Origin: Sophora flavescens
Taxonomy: Eukaryota; Streptophyta; Magnoliopsida; Fabales; Fabaceae
NCBI GenBank assembly: GCA_030762895.1
Contig: CM061070.1
Coordinates: forward strand, 105,797,054-105,861,053
Length of the DNA: 64,000 bases
Direction: 5' to 3'
In this document: piece by piece, positions 1-10,529 of the stretch
How positions within the stretch are numbered: the stretch's first letter is position 1
Layout of the letters: each line of letters opens with the position of its first letter
The notes under the pieces: model-generated
Told to the model about the DNA's origin: nothing
What the model saw: the letters and a program-made list of their open reading frames with translations, nothing else
Database searches by the model: none
Made by a program: the position numbers and the translations under genes

Positions 1-109
1 TGATCGGTTGATGAACACCCCTATTTGCATGTAATCTTTTGCTAGGGGAGATAACTCGAACATCTTATGATTGACTTGAATACAAAGCAATAGAACTAGT
101 GAGAATTTT

Positions 110-271
110 GGAGCCAGATGCTCTCCGTGAAATGGAGATCTCCATTTCACTTACTCTCCATCGGACACGTGGCATTAAAGGCTTTCAATGGTTGAGATTT
201 AACTGAGTTTTAATTTAATTTTAAATTAAAAAATTGATCCAATTTGAGGCATCAGAGGTCATTCTCCCCAA
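110..271 (+). repeat. Left terminal inverted repeat of the MULE
   Basis: It pairs with 2170-2267 plus 948-1007 on the opposite strand. The outer part includes an internal mirror of AAATGGAGATCTCCATTT type, so the end itself can fold. The match becomes looser toward 271. Confidence 0.8.
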
Positions 272-483
272 TTCGAACTCCCCCGTTCTCTAGTCTCCAC
301 ACATGCCTCCTCCATAACCACCACCACCACCAAGAGCCTCCTCCGCTCCATAGTAAACTCACCGCCGTGCCGTTATCTCTGTGCCGCCGCTCCTGTGAAT
401 TGTGAGGCAACAATGGTCGATGACGGCACACTGAATCACTGATTATCATTGTTGTCGTCGGGAGCGTGAAATGACACCATATA

Positions 484-700
484 CTAGGAATCCTCATGAA
501 TGTTGTTGAGAATAGTGGCGGGGCACCAAGCATTGTGGTAGTCGGTGTAGGCGTCGACGGAATCGCCGACGTTGAACCGAGGATTGCAGTCATGGGGGGA
601 CTTGGGCCTAACGTTACGACGTTGATGTATTCCCTGAGGGGTTTTGGAGGGACAGAGGAAGAGGGTAAGGTACTCGAGAAAGACAAGGTCCTTGTGCTTC
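484..700 (-). pseudogene. Captured, frameshifted Agenet (Tudor-like) domain fragment
   Basis: The minus strand contains FNVGDSVDAYTDYHNAW followed by CPATILNNIHED, which matches the start of a plant Agenet repeat (a GD.VDA..... W..A.V pattern). Just upstream are pieces resembling the end of a preceding Agenet repeat: a LVFLEYLTLF-like strand, PLREYINVV in a different frame, then NVRPKSPH. At least two frame changes and a stop (TAG right after HED S) break the reading frame, so no functional protein is expected. Agenet domains are chromatin or RNA-associated Tudor-family readers in plants. Lying antisense between the arms of a MULE, it looks like captured host sequence. The domain call rests on motif recognition only. 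Confidence 0.55.
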
Positions 701-1007
701 CCGGGAGTGGTGGAGGACGGTGGCGAGGTAGAAGCATGTGGTGCTGGGTTTCGTGACTTCCACGGTGGCACCCTTGTGGAATTCTGGTGGTTAGGGCGGA
801 ACGGAGCGGCAACACAGGGACAGCGGCGCGACGACGAGATTACTATGAGGCGGCGACACATATACAACGGCACGATGACGTGGTTACCATGGCGTGGTTA
901 CTGTGATGGGTGGTTATGGAGGAAGCTAGAGAAAGGGAGAAGATCTAATGGGGGAGATGGATGTGTGATGCTCCAAATTGAATTTCCTTTTTAATTTAGA
1001 ATTAAGT

Positions 1008-2169
1008 GGGGTGTATTCAATTGGGATTTTAAGGGATTTTAAAAGATTATTTTTGGATAAAAAAGTTTTGGGGTATTCAATTAACACTTTTAAGTAGTTT
1101 AAAAAAGTCTTGCGGTATTTAATCAAGATTATCAAGATTTTTTAAAGAGAGAATCCAAATCCGATGATATTCAATCAAGACTTTTTGTAACTAATAAAAA
1201 ATCTGGTGGTATTCAAAAATTGCTGATTTCGATGGAATATTTTATAGGATGGATTTTGTGAGACTTTCTAATAAAAAATATAAATAATAAACCTATCTCA
1301 AAATCTCATCCAAACTCGTCAAACTTTTCTACTTTCTTTTTCTTTCATTGTTGGCAGCACCTGAATTCTAGTTCTCCTTCTTCCACTCGTCTTTAGGGAG
1401 ATAGAGAAAGAACTATAGAAAATAAATAAAGGCAGGAATGAAGGATGAGACAGCTATTCTAAGTCTCCTCCTGTTCCCAAACCCAATAATTATTAAAATG
1501 AATCTGGTGACTTTTATTTTGGTATCTGCGGTGTATTTCTCTCTATCTCTATCGTTTTTTATTTTCTCTATCATTTTTTCTCTACATTTTTTTCTATCTC
1601 TCTCATCTTATTTTTGTCTAGAGTCACCAAAATCACTATTTTCCAGAGGCATCAAATCCTTGCTCAATAATTACAGGGGCTGTGGCTTTTTGCCCCTCGC
1701 CAGGAGGCGCCGAATCGTTGAGGGACAGAAGCACCCAATTGCAAAGAGTACTGAAAACACCAACGACTAGAACAACACAATATTTCTTCTAAGGGTCTTT
1801 ATTTATAATTTAGAAGAGTTAATTGGGTATTTATCATTTTATTTTTTATGTTTATTTACTTTTTCTTATATTATAATAAGAAGAAATATTGGAAGTTTTG
1901 TGTTGGATTTTACTTTTCTTTATTAAAATTTACCTTTTTATATTTTATGTTTTTCATTAAATCAAGTAATTTTGAATGTTTATTAAAAATTCTTGTAGTT
2001 CATTCAAATCTTATAAATCCGTAAAATCCTTTAAAATCCTTTAAAATCCAATCTATGAAATCTTGAAAAAAAATCTTAATAAATCATTAAAATTCCTAAT
2101 AGTCTTTTAAAATCCATATGACTTTTTTATTCCAAAATAATCTTTTAAAATCCTAATTGAATACATCCC
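1008..2169. mobile_element. TIR element nested inside the right arm of the MULE
   Basis: The left end GGGGTGTATTCAATTGGGAT and the right end (reverse complement GGGATGTATTCAATTAGGAT) form imperfect inverted repeats of about 55 bp. Subterminal copies of GTATTCAAT and of AATCCTTTAAAATCC recur on both sides. Removing it rejoins the two halves of the MULE right TIR, so it is the younger insertion. A ttaagt/ttaaat pair at the borders could be a degraded target duplication. No transposase was recognised; an ORF at 1438-1770 resembles nothing known to me. Superfamily undetermined. Confidence 0.7.
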
Positions 2170-2276
2170 TTAAATTAAAACTCAACCATTGAAAGTCTTT
2201 AATGCCCGCTGGTGATTAAATGAAATGAAGATCTCCATTTCTTAAAGAAATGGAGACGATCGGCTCCGAGAATTTT

Positions 2277-3790
2277 AGGTGATCATTTAATTTGATTAAA
2301 CTCAATTAGTTACTTTATTTTAATTTATTTGGGTTAATTTAGTTATTTTATTAATTTAATTGTCATATATGTATGTTGTTTTTTTATAAGTAAATGTTAA
2401 TGTTAATGATAATGTTTTGTTATTGGACTAGGTTTGAATTCATCCTTGACCTTTTTATTATGTCACGTCGTCTTAACTCTTCCGTCTTAATCACTAAGCC
2501 AACCTTATAATCATGTGTATGAATGTTTCTTGAGAGATATATGTGGTAAAACGTGAGCTATTTAAGCAACTTTTGTTAAGCTTTGGATGATAATGATTGA
2601 AAAAATGGACTGATCCAATTATTTTAAATGAAGAACAATAATCACACAATTGAAGAAGCTGGACAGAAGAAAGATTGAAGGCAGTTTAAATTTGGTGTTT
2701 GTGGTGTAAACCTGGTGGTGGCCATAGTAGCCACATTTTATTTCTAGAACTAGAAGGCGTTTTCGTTGGTTGGAATTCCCATGAAGAAGCGTATTCTAAG
2801 ATCAAACAGTAAGATGAAAATTGCATGATCTTGTATACATAGTTTAAAGGCAATGTGTGATAAAACAATGGGCACCTAAAAAACACAATTTTTTGAAGTA
2901 GATCGAAACCAGTCCATTTAATATCAAAATTTAGTTAGATAATAACAAAGATGGTGTTGCTAAAGAGTGTCTTAAGGACATTAGTTAAAAAACCTATAAA
3001 AAAATTGTATTGAAAAATAAAGTGTCACACACTTCAAAATACTTATTACATATATAATTTTTCATATAATTTTTTTTCTAGTTCCTTAAATGATGCACAG
3101 GGTAGTTGTTAACATTATCCTAATAAAGAATATGTAATATTTTGGGATACCATTAGGCAGCGTTTACAACGTCACACGATGGAATTTGTTAATGTATTGT
3201 ATAAAACAATTAATGAGGTGTTGGCACAGAGATATGGCCAAGAAGCTTGTATGTGGATATTCTGGATACTGGATAGTGTTCAAAATTAAATGATGTCTGC
3301 TTTTGTCTTTTTCATTCATTTTCCCTTCAATCAGACAGGGACAAGAGGAAACTAATTAAATGCATGCAGAAAACTACAAGGTTTACCCCTTGATAAGATG
3401 ATAAAGCGGTTACACTTAAATACCACATTTCTTTGCTTTGTGGTAGATTAAAGAAGAAGCTTCCACATTATTCCACTGTTGGGGTAATTCTCGTAGTCGA
3501 TATTTGTCATTATAAAACACTTAAATACCACATTATGGTTTGTACCAAGCAAAAAAATAAAAATAAAACACCACCTTATGGATATGCACAATATTGATGT
3601 CAAGTCATTCCACCATGCAAGCTGAGAATGAAGGTTAGCAAAGTGATCTTATCTACGACCGCGGATTTCCTGGTGATGCGCTACAACATTCCGAGTTAGA
3701 CAGAATGGATTCAATTCTCGCATTTATTTCTTTAGCTCTGACCAGGCTTACGGATAGAGTCGGCATTCAAGTTTCACCGGGGATGGAAAA
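2277..3790. other. AT-rich intergenic stretch, no gene recognised
   Basis: Only short ORFs without family features occur. A slightly less AT-rich patch at 3645-3790 (ctacgaccgcggatttcctgg onward) looks different from its surroundings and could be a remnant of a gene or element, but it has no ORF that I recognise. Confidence 0.5.
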
Positions 3791-3799
3791 CTGGAGTGT

Positions 3800-4350
3800 T
3801 TAAATAAAAAAAATTTGTTTAAATCAGTTTTCAGTGCAAAATTCGCTGAATTTGGTTTTATTGCTTGCATGACTTTTTCATAGGATTTTGTTCCTGTAAT
3901 TTTAAAAAATTTGTAAATAGTTCTTAGTGTTATCCTTGAGTATTAGAATTCATATCAGATGAAAAAATTTGTCAATTTTAACCATGTGTTTTTAATGTAT
4001 GATTTTTTTTAGCCAAATTTTGGAGCAGGTCGGACAGGAACAGGAAATTACCTCGGTACCTCCGAGTACTAGATATTATACAAAATGAAGGAATTTAACA
4101 ATTTTAACCATGTGTTCTCTAATGATGATTTTGTTTTTATTTTTTGGCCAAATCTTATAGCAAGTCAGACAGTAAAATAAAATTAATTATCTCGGTACTC
4201 ATGAATACTAGATAACGGAAAAATATGATTATATGGACTATTTATAAAATTTTTGAGATTCCAAGAACGAAATTTAAAGAAAAAAAATCACAAGGACTAA
4301 AACAAAAATTGATTAACTTTGTAGGGAGGCAAAAACTTATTTAAACCTAA
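3800..4350. repeat. Degenerate tandem duplication in a dispersed-repeat-like block
   Basis: The string attttaaccatgtgtt starts near 3974 and again near 4100, about 126 bp apart. In both copies it is followed by a gccaaat block, a cggacag or cagacag block, ctcggtac and tactagat. The block ends resemble inverted repeats (tttgtttaaatcagtttt on the left, aaaacttatttaaacc on the right). It is probably an old transposon remnant; family not determined. Confidence 0.5.
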
Positions 4351-4784
4351 AAAAAAAGGAAGCCCTTTCATTCGAGTTTGAAAAATTACTGTATTATTAT
4401 CTAACCAAACTAACGCTGCTTTGTTGGATTTTTTTTCTCCTTAAACGCATGACTGCATTGTTGTTTAAGGAGAAAAAAAATCCAACAAGGAGAGCAGGGT
4501 TAGTTTGATTAAAAAATGTTTTTATTTTTTATTTTTATTAATAATTATAAAATACTACTTTATTTTCATTCAATTTCATATGTTTGAAGTTTGAAATAAT
4601 GGAAATAACTTTCCTGTAAAAATATTTGGAATTAGATAAAGTAAAAAAAATGTAATATGAAAACAGACAATAAAAACAAAAGAATTTTTCTCTTATACCA
4701 AGCATACAATATTATTTTGTTTTAGGGTTTGTTTGGATTCTCATTGGATTGGTCCAAAATGCTCAATGTTCAGTTATTGAGGAA
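4351..4784. other. AT-rich intergenic stretch around a foldback
   Basis: Apart from the foldback at 4402-4508, no gene or repeat is recognised. Confidence 0.4.
4402..4508. repeat. Foldback: near-perfect inverted repeat with a 16-nt loop
   Basis: The inner arms are perfectly complementary over 26 bp (ttgttggatttt... against its complement), with a 16-nt loop at 4447-4462. Outside them a second, imperfect arm pair (taaccaaactaacgctgct against agcagggttagtttgatta) lengthens the stem to about 45-50 bp. It could be a small MITE or a hairpin-producing locus. No flanking duplication was found. Confidence 0.75.
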
Positions 4785-4970
4785 TGTCAGTAACATTTTC
4801 TAACACTCTATTTTCATTACACTCTTGTTTATGGGTTGGAATTCATATGGGTCCTACAAATTAAAGTGAGACCTCATGAATTAATGAGATCCACATGAAT
4901 TTCAACCAATATGAGGGACCGTGTTTAAAACTTAAAAGAGAGTGTTATAAATGTGTTGGTAGCACTTTTC
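4785..4970. mobile_element. MITE candidate with TAACACTCT inverted ends
   Basis: TAACACTCT at 4801 and AGAGTGTTA at 4939-4947 are inverted. The pairing extends outward (aacattttc / aacacattta) and inward (ggttggaattcat against its complement, gacctcatgaattaatgag). About 190 bp, no coding capacity, whole element able to fold. The exact ends and target duplication are uncertain. Confidence 0.55.
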
Positions 4971-6230
4971 TTAGTTATCTAATCATCGATCAATCCATTC
5001 AAATATATGATCTCAGTAATGAAGCAGCAGAAAGCCATTTCTTATAGAGGCATACACATAAATCTTTTAATCTTTGAAATCCAAGATTATCTATATTTTG
5101 ATGGACATACCAATACAAAGGATATTAGGTTTCCTTATATCTTGTACCCAAATGCAAATAACATTATATTTAAGTTTTCAAGCGAAAATACATTTTTTAA
5201 GTGAGTTTGTTTGCAAAATAAACAAGTAAAACTTATCATAAAAGCTTATGAAAATAAAATGTTTTTTATAAGCCAATATGTTAATAAATTAAATGTTATG
5301 TTAGTTTTCTCATTTGTCAGGATTGGAATATTGGACCTCCAACTCCTTAACACCTTATACCCTTAACTTGAATCAGCGACGCTACCCACCCCACAAAATA
5401 AAATCATTTTAACTTATTTTAAAAGTATTTATTGAATAAATGTTTAATTAAACTGTTTATGGCCAAATACACCATTAGTGTAATCTCATTTTACAACCTT
5501 TCCTAACCATACACTAGTCACTAATAAAAGAAAAGAAAAAAGAAACACATACTCTCGTCAGCTTTCCCTCTTGCTCCTTTTATTTTTCCTTAAAAATTAA
5601 TTTCTGCCAGGATCCTACATCAGCTTAGAATATGTAGCTCTCTCTGGTGAAACTGGGAAAAAAATTCCGAGGTGATCACAAAACAGGGAACAATGATGTT
5701 ACTTCGATAAATATTATTTATGAATTTTGTAAACTAATTTTTTTAATTGTCTTCTTAATGTTAAGCAAAAAAATGGTTAAGGGTTTTTTATGCTATAAAA
5801 AAATTAAAGTTATTTCTCTTTAAGTTGGTCCAAACTTGACTCAATATTTTCATTGTGTCAACTCAAAATGTGCACATTTAAATATTATGTATGTACGACT
5901 CATGAAATTTTAAAAGAATGAACAAAAACTATATAAAAAAATTACACTATATATTCTGAAATAAATTATATCAATATAAAAAATATATTAATTTTAATAA
6001 TTTAGTTAGCATATACTGTCAATATAAAAAGTATAAAAAACCTTATTCTGACAAATTAACAATACATACCAATCAAACTGTAATTTAAATTGAGAACTCT
6101 TATAATTTACTACTAATATATATAAAAAATTTATAACATCAAATCGTATTAGCTCAATTAAAAAAAATGTAAGTCAAGCTCAACTTAAAAGTATGAGTTT
6201 CGTCAAACTAATACTTTCATATTTATACGT
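4971..6230. other. AT-rich intergenic stretch, nothing recognised
   Basis: There are short ORFs only. No protein family, RNA gene or clear repeat boundary was seen. Confidence 0.45.
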
Positions 6231-6234
6231 GACA

Positions 6235-6560
6235 ATAATTTTCAGCAAAAAAAAAAAAAAAATATGTGTAGGGATCAAATTGAAAATGATAGAGATTAAA
6301 TTGAAAATGATTGTCACATATAGGAACCAAATTGAAAATGATCGTCACATGTAAGGTCAAATTTATTTTTTTAATCCAGACCCTACACATGACAATATTT
6401 TTCAATTTGGTCCCTTTACTTTAACTCCGATAAACGATGTTATAACATCAATAAACGGCGATGACCAAATTAAAAATAATTGTATATATAGGGATTGATT
6501 TGAATTTTTTTTATGTATAAGAACTAATTGAAAATCAGTGTCACGTATAAGAATCAAATG
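6235..6560. repeat. Degenerate short tandem repeats after a poly(A) tract
   Basis: An A-run of about 18 at 6246 is followed by repeated ccaaattgaaaatgat/gtcacatgta units of about 32-38 bp, partly inverted near 6370-6420 and continuing to about 6555. This is typical of dispersed plant repeat debris. No coding sequence. Confidence 0.5.
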
Positions 6561-6814
6561 ATTGGTTCAACCTATGAATTTAATTTGTTCGTAATGTGAG
6601 TATAAAGATTTTTTACACGGTTAATAAATTAAAAATTGACATATTATAAAAAAATCAACTTTTATCCTAACTATCTTTAAAATATCATATATACCATAAT
6701 TTTCATTATTTGACAATGTACACTAACCAATCGTGTATATCAATTAAACTCAAAATAAATTACGTCTATTTTCAAAATTACATTACATCTCATAAAACAA
6801 ACCAACTTGGAATC

Positions 6815-6947
6815 TGGGCCTATCAGCACCCGTGTACTATGGGCCACAGTATTACTCATAGTTTGATAAAAAGGCCAAGAAACTATTACAAGCAAGTCGG
6901 GTCATAAAACTTCGACCCATTTCAGGGTTTATGGTATCTGTATAAAT
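6815..6947 (+). promoter_or_regulatory. RPS12 promoter: two site II boxes, telo-box-like motif, TATA box
   Basis: TGGGCC occurs at 6815-6820 and 6840-6845, AGGGTTT (reverse of the telo-box core AAACCCT) at 6924-6930, and TATAAAT at 6941-6947. Site II (TGGGCY) plus telo-box pairs are known in promoters of plant ribosomal protein and other growth-linked genes. The order and spacing upstream of the S12 leader support a real core promoter. No experiment supports the start site; about 6970 is inferred from the TATA position. Confidence 0.75.
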
Positions 6948-6967
6948 TCCGGGCTTCCTGTGTTCTC

Positions 6968-7533
6968 GCAATTTCAGAACAAGGGTTTCGGTTGCGGCTG
7001 CTTCATCTTCAAAGGTAGTTCTCTCTGAATTCACAACTTCTTCCGCCATTCAATGCTACACTCAAATCATAGTTCGTGTTATATAGTTTTATGCCACCCC
7101 TTATTATATATATATATTTATTTATTTATATTTAAATTGAGTTTCATGTTAAACCTTGTTTTGTTGAAACATCATTTAATGTTGTTAAAACTCTATACTA
7201 ACGTGTAATAGTTTCAATCACTGAAAATTTGTTATTATATTGGATTTATGCTGAAAGAAGTTCTTTGGTCGTTTTAGATCATGAAAATGGTTTATGACAA
7301 ATGTGGAGATTAGGTGATTCCCAAATTAATTTTAACATGAATAAATGGATGCACACTTGCCATGCCATCGTTTTATTAATGGCTGGTGCAGTTGAGCAGT
7401 GGTCAATTTCATAATTGATATCGTTTTAGAAAGTAGAGGTGCTGCTTTGTTTCAGGCACAAACTCTGATATCTCCTGTTATTTTTTTGTTTGTGCAGTAA
7501 GGTAAAGGCGTTTCTTGAAATCAATAAGGAAAA
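6968..7533 (+). other. RPS12 5' leader with an untranslated-region intron
   Basis: Sequence downstream of the TATA box (cagaacaagggtttcgg...ttcaaag, to 7014) looks like a short first exon followed by a GT donor at 7015. A T-rich tract and tgtgcag end at 7497. The leader then resumes at 7498 and runs to the ATG at 7534. Leader introns are common in plant ribosomal protein genes. Splice sites are inferred from consensus only. A TA-rich microsatellite lies in the intron near 7105-7135. Confidence 0.6.
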
Positions 7534-9571
7534 ATGTCAAGGTTTGACCATTTTTCTCTCATTGGTGATTGTAATAAATAGTTGTTCATGCTATGCATAT
7601 TGTTTTAATAATTGACATTATCGAAGCAGCACTTGTTACCTTTTTCTGGAATCAACATTAAGTAGTACAAGTAGAACGACCAGCTCAAAATTATATTACA
7701 GTTCCCTGGTAATGCCTCCTTTAGGATGAAATATTTGGTATTGAGGATTTTGTTCCCTTAATTACAATGTCAATAAATATGCGCTGTCCTGAGCTTGGTG
7801 GGTTCAAGTTTGTACTTGAACTTATTGTCCTGGTTGGTTTATTGACTTACCTGTCAATCACTGTTACTATAGTTCCTATCTTGTATCACTCAAATATGTA
7901 AACTGCAAAGTCAGTAAACATTTAATATGTGAAATATTCTAGAATTAGTGTTTGTTCATCTTGCAATGATACAGATGCATATAGGAGAGATTGAGAAATT
8001 TGAAATAGATGTATGGAAGAGGAAAAACCTTGATAATGTTAAGTTTGAAATAATATTCATTTTGATGGAATTGTTCAACTGTTTTAATATTTTTTTAAAT
8101 GAATAGGGTCTAATAATATTATTTCACAAATAAAATATATGATAGTTTGTAAAATTTACATGTAATATATATTACATAAATTATTTTAGGGTGTCATACA
8201 TAATTTTTTCATATAAAAAAAATTAGGGAACAAAAATTGAGGGAAGCCATGGTTCTCCCCGATCTACAAGAAGGTTCGCCAGTGGTTCTTATTATTGAAG
8301 TTGTATTAAATATCTTAGGTATATTACACTTAAGGTTAATGTTAGCATTTTTAGTTGCATAAGCTTGTTATTGAGATTTAGTAAGAGTTAGGGGTGTAGC
8401 AGGAGTAGTGAGGTCGGGAAAATTAGGTATCTCAAGAAATGTTTTCTTCAAAACATATTTTAAGGACTTCTTTTGAAAACTCTACTGAAAGTTCCTTCGA
8501 TTCATAATGTGAGGAGTTAAAATGAGGCCTTGTGAGTGTATTGCTGCTGTTATTCTTGTTATGAAGTCAGTGGTTGTCATACTTCAATTTTGTTTTGGTA
8601 ATGATACTTCTAGTTAAATTGATGGTTTAGAGAGTTGGATTTGATGGCACTACACCATAATTTAACGAAATGAGAAATGAGTCAAACTAATCATGTGTTA
8701 CATAATTGTCAGCTTGTGAAAACACTTATTGTACATGATGTTGGTAAAAGTTGTCCTCATCATTGTGTTTTGATCTCTGCATTTCTACTCTATTGAATAG
8801 CTTAGCCAGTTATCTTTGACCAAGGAAAGATTCTTCTGTGGATTCGTAACTATTCAGGGTCTTCTTCCTATGCAGTGATGACGGTGCTGTTGCAGCTGAG
8901 ACCCCTGCTGTTTCAGTTCCTGGTGAACCAATGGACATCATGACTGCTTTACAGCTTGTGCTGAGAAAGTCATTAGCTTATGGTGGTCTAGGACGTGGCC
9001 TTCATGAAAGTGCTAAAGTGATTGAGAAGCATGCAGCACAGCTCTGTGTTCTAGCAGAAGATTGTGACCAACCTGACTATGTCAAATTGGTGAAAGCCCT
9101 TTGTGCAGAGCACAATGTTAGCCTGTTGACAGTTCCAAGTGCAAAGACCCTTGGGGAGTGGGCTGGTGTAAGTGCCATTGACTGCAAACCATTTTTTTTA
9201 ATTTCCTTACCAATTTAGATGGTGAATATTAAGTAATGATGATTATATTTTTGATTTATTTATTCTCCCAAATATTTCTCCTCATAGTCTCTCTAACTAC
9301 CCAGTGTTTTTGTATCATGCTATTGTATTAATTTTGGTTTCTTTTCGTTGCAGTTGTGCAAAATTGATTCTGAAGGAAAAGCTAGGAAGGTTACTGGTTG
9401 CTCCTGTGTGGTTGTCAAGGTATGAACTATATTGGAAATGGAAGTGTTGGGGGGTTCTGTTCTGCTATATCCTGGACTAACTTCTTGCTTCTTGCTTCTT
9501 GCTTCTTGCAGGACTTTGGGGAGGAACATGAAGCTTATAATGTTGTTCTGCAGCATGTGAAATCTCATTGA
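7534..9571 (+). CDS. RPS12: 40S ribosomal protein S12 (eS12), four coding exons
   Basis: Coding parts are 7534-7541, 8876-9167, 9354-9419 and 9512-9571, totalling 426 nt or 141 residues plus TGA. All introns are GT-AG. Recognisable eS12 segments are MDIMTALQLVLRKSLAYGGL, GLHESAKVIEKHAAQLCVLA, EDCDQPDYVKLVKALC, GEWAGLCKIDSEGKARKVTG and the ending CSCVVVKDFGEEHEAYNVVL. The fold is the L7Ae/Gadd45 type. The protein is part of the small cytosolic ribosomal subunit, near the head/beak. The length matches plant eS12 (about 140). The first exon carries only eight coding bases (M, S and two bases of the third codon) and is followed by an intron of 1.33 kb; the acidic N-terminus SDDGAVAAET comes from exon 2. 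The frame is intact and the promoter fits, so it is probably expressed. It is the only host gene seen in the window. Confidence 0.97.
9481..9508 (+). repeat. Four CTTCTTG units forming the polypyrimidine tract of RPS12 intron 3
   Basis: CTTCTTG is repeated four times without error and ends directly in the cag acceptor (9509-9511). A heptamer microsatellite thus serves as the pyrimidine tract of the last intron, which is short (9420-9511). Confidence 0.9.
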
Positions 9572-10314
9572 GTTGCATTATGCCTAGATTTGTGGCTTTC
9601 AATTTGCAGTTATTATATGAGATTATTTTTGCCTTTGGTTGGAGTATCCGTGTAGGGATTTGGATGGTTTAATACAACAATGTCAGTTCTCATTGCTGCT
9701 TTTGCTTTAATTTAGTTACCAACTCTTGGTTTTCTAACTATGATATCTTCATAGTAAATTATTGATCACAGATAAGTGAAAGTCAGCAGATAAGAATCTG
9801 ACTTTAATTTGATTATCCTTGAAGCTTCTTGCATAGCATGTGACAAAATTGTTTCACCACGTACTGTTGTGGTATGAGTGATTTATGTTGTGTTTGGTGT
9901 AAGTAATTTATACCAATTTGTTCGATTCATATTATGTAGGTGAAACTAGGTAAGCGTGTTGGTTTCACCAACATTCTGTTGGTGGTGGTATCATCTGATT
10001 TATGTTACGCTTGGTATGAGTAGGTATGGAAGATAGTTGTATTTTGATGCAACAAAAATTCTGGAGACAGTCACATTTCACTTCATTCCTGCCGACTTCC
10101 AAGCAAGTCAAAGTTCGTATGAAGTAGTGTAGGTTGGAATAGAAGATATATAAGGGGGATGAATGTTCTGATGTGAGATAGACACAAATGACCTTAAATA
10201 TTAGAACTCTTAAGATTGTGGGACCGGTCTGTGCTTGGCATTTGTGAAAGCTGCTCCACTGAAAGCTCCTTCCTAGCCACTCCCTTGTTGATCGCTTCCC
10301 CTCCGGCGATGCTT
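9572..10314. other. RPS12 3' flank, no further gene
   Basis: It holds the 3' untranslated region and likely polyadenylation signals (T-rich and A-rich stretches near 9600-9770), then AT-rich DNA. Two similar motifs (gtggtatgagtgatttatgtt and a relative near 9985) suggest a local duplication. No ORF was recognised. Confidence 0.5.
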
Positions 10315-10529
10315 CAACATAAGTTATGAATTAGAAGAGTTACGAGTTAGTTACAACCCAATTAGGAGTTAGTTACATAGTCTTATAAATAAGAGATTAA
10401 TGTATACAATTCATCATCTTTTCAATATGATTCAATTTGAGAAATCGTTTCTCACTTTCAAGCTTCTAAACACTGTTCCTATGAAGTTGGTCTTCATCTC
10501 TATGATCATGAGGTTTGCATTTTGCAACA
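10315..10529 (+). repeat. Left LTR of the short non-autonomous element
   Basis: It contains TATAAATAAGAG at about 10384-10395, a possible LTR TATA box, and matches the repeat at 11727-11926. Confidence 0.8.

Larger units (their letters stand above)
110..2267. mobile_element. Mutator-like element (Pack-MULE type) with 9-bp target duplication
   Basis: The nonamer gagaatttt stands at 101-109 and again at 2268-2276, exactly outside inverted ends that both begin GGAGCC. The inverted repeat is long (about 160 bp): left 110-271, right 2267 back to about 948, interrupted by a nested insertion. Shared blocks include ggcattaaaggctttcaatgg, against a near-identical copy on the right arm. A 9-bp duplication plus long terminal inverted repeats is the hallmark of Mutator superfamily elements. 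No transposase is visible. The interior (272-947) is richer in GC than its surroundings and holds a fragment of an Agenet-domain gene, so it fits a gene-capturing Pack-MULE. Boundaries and duplication are seen directly; the superfamily is inferred from them. Confidence 0.85.

Noticed and set aside
1438..1770. 110-residue ORF inside the nested TIR element
   Set aside because: Hydrophobic and low-complexity, no transposase motif; probably chance.
6852..7049. Minus-strand ORF of 65 residues opposite the RPS12 promoter
   Set aside because: It overlaps the promoter and leader exon of a real gene, has no family features and looks like an antisense shadow.
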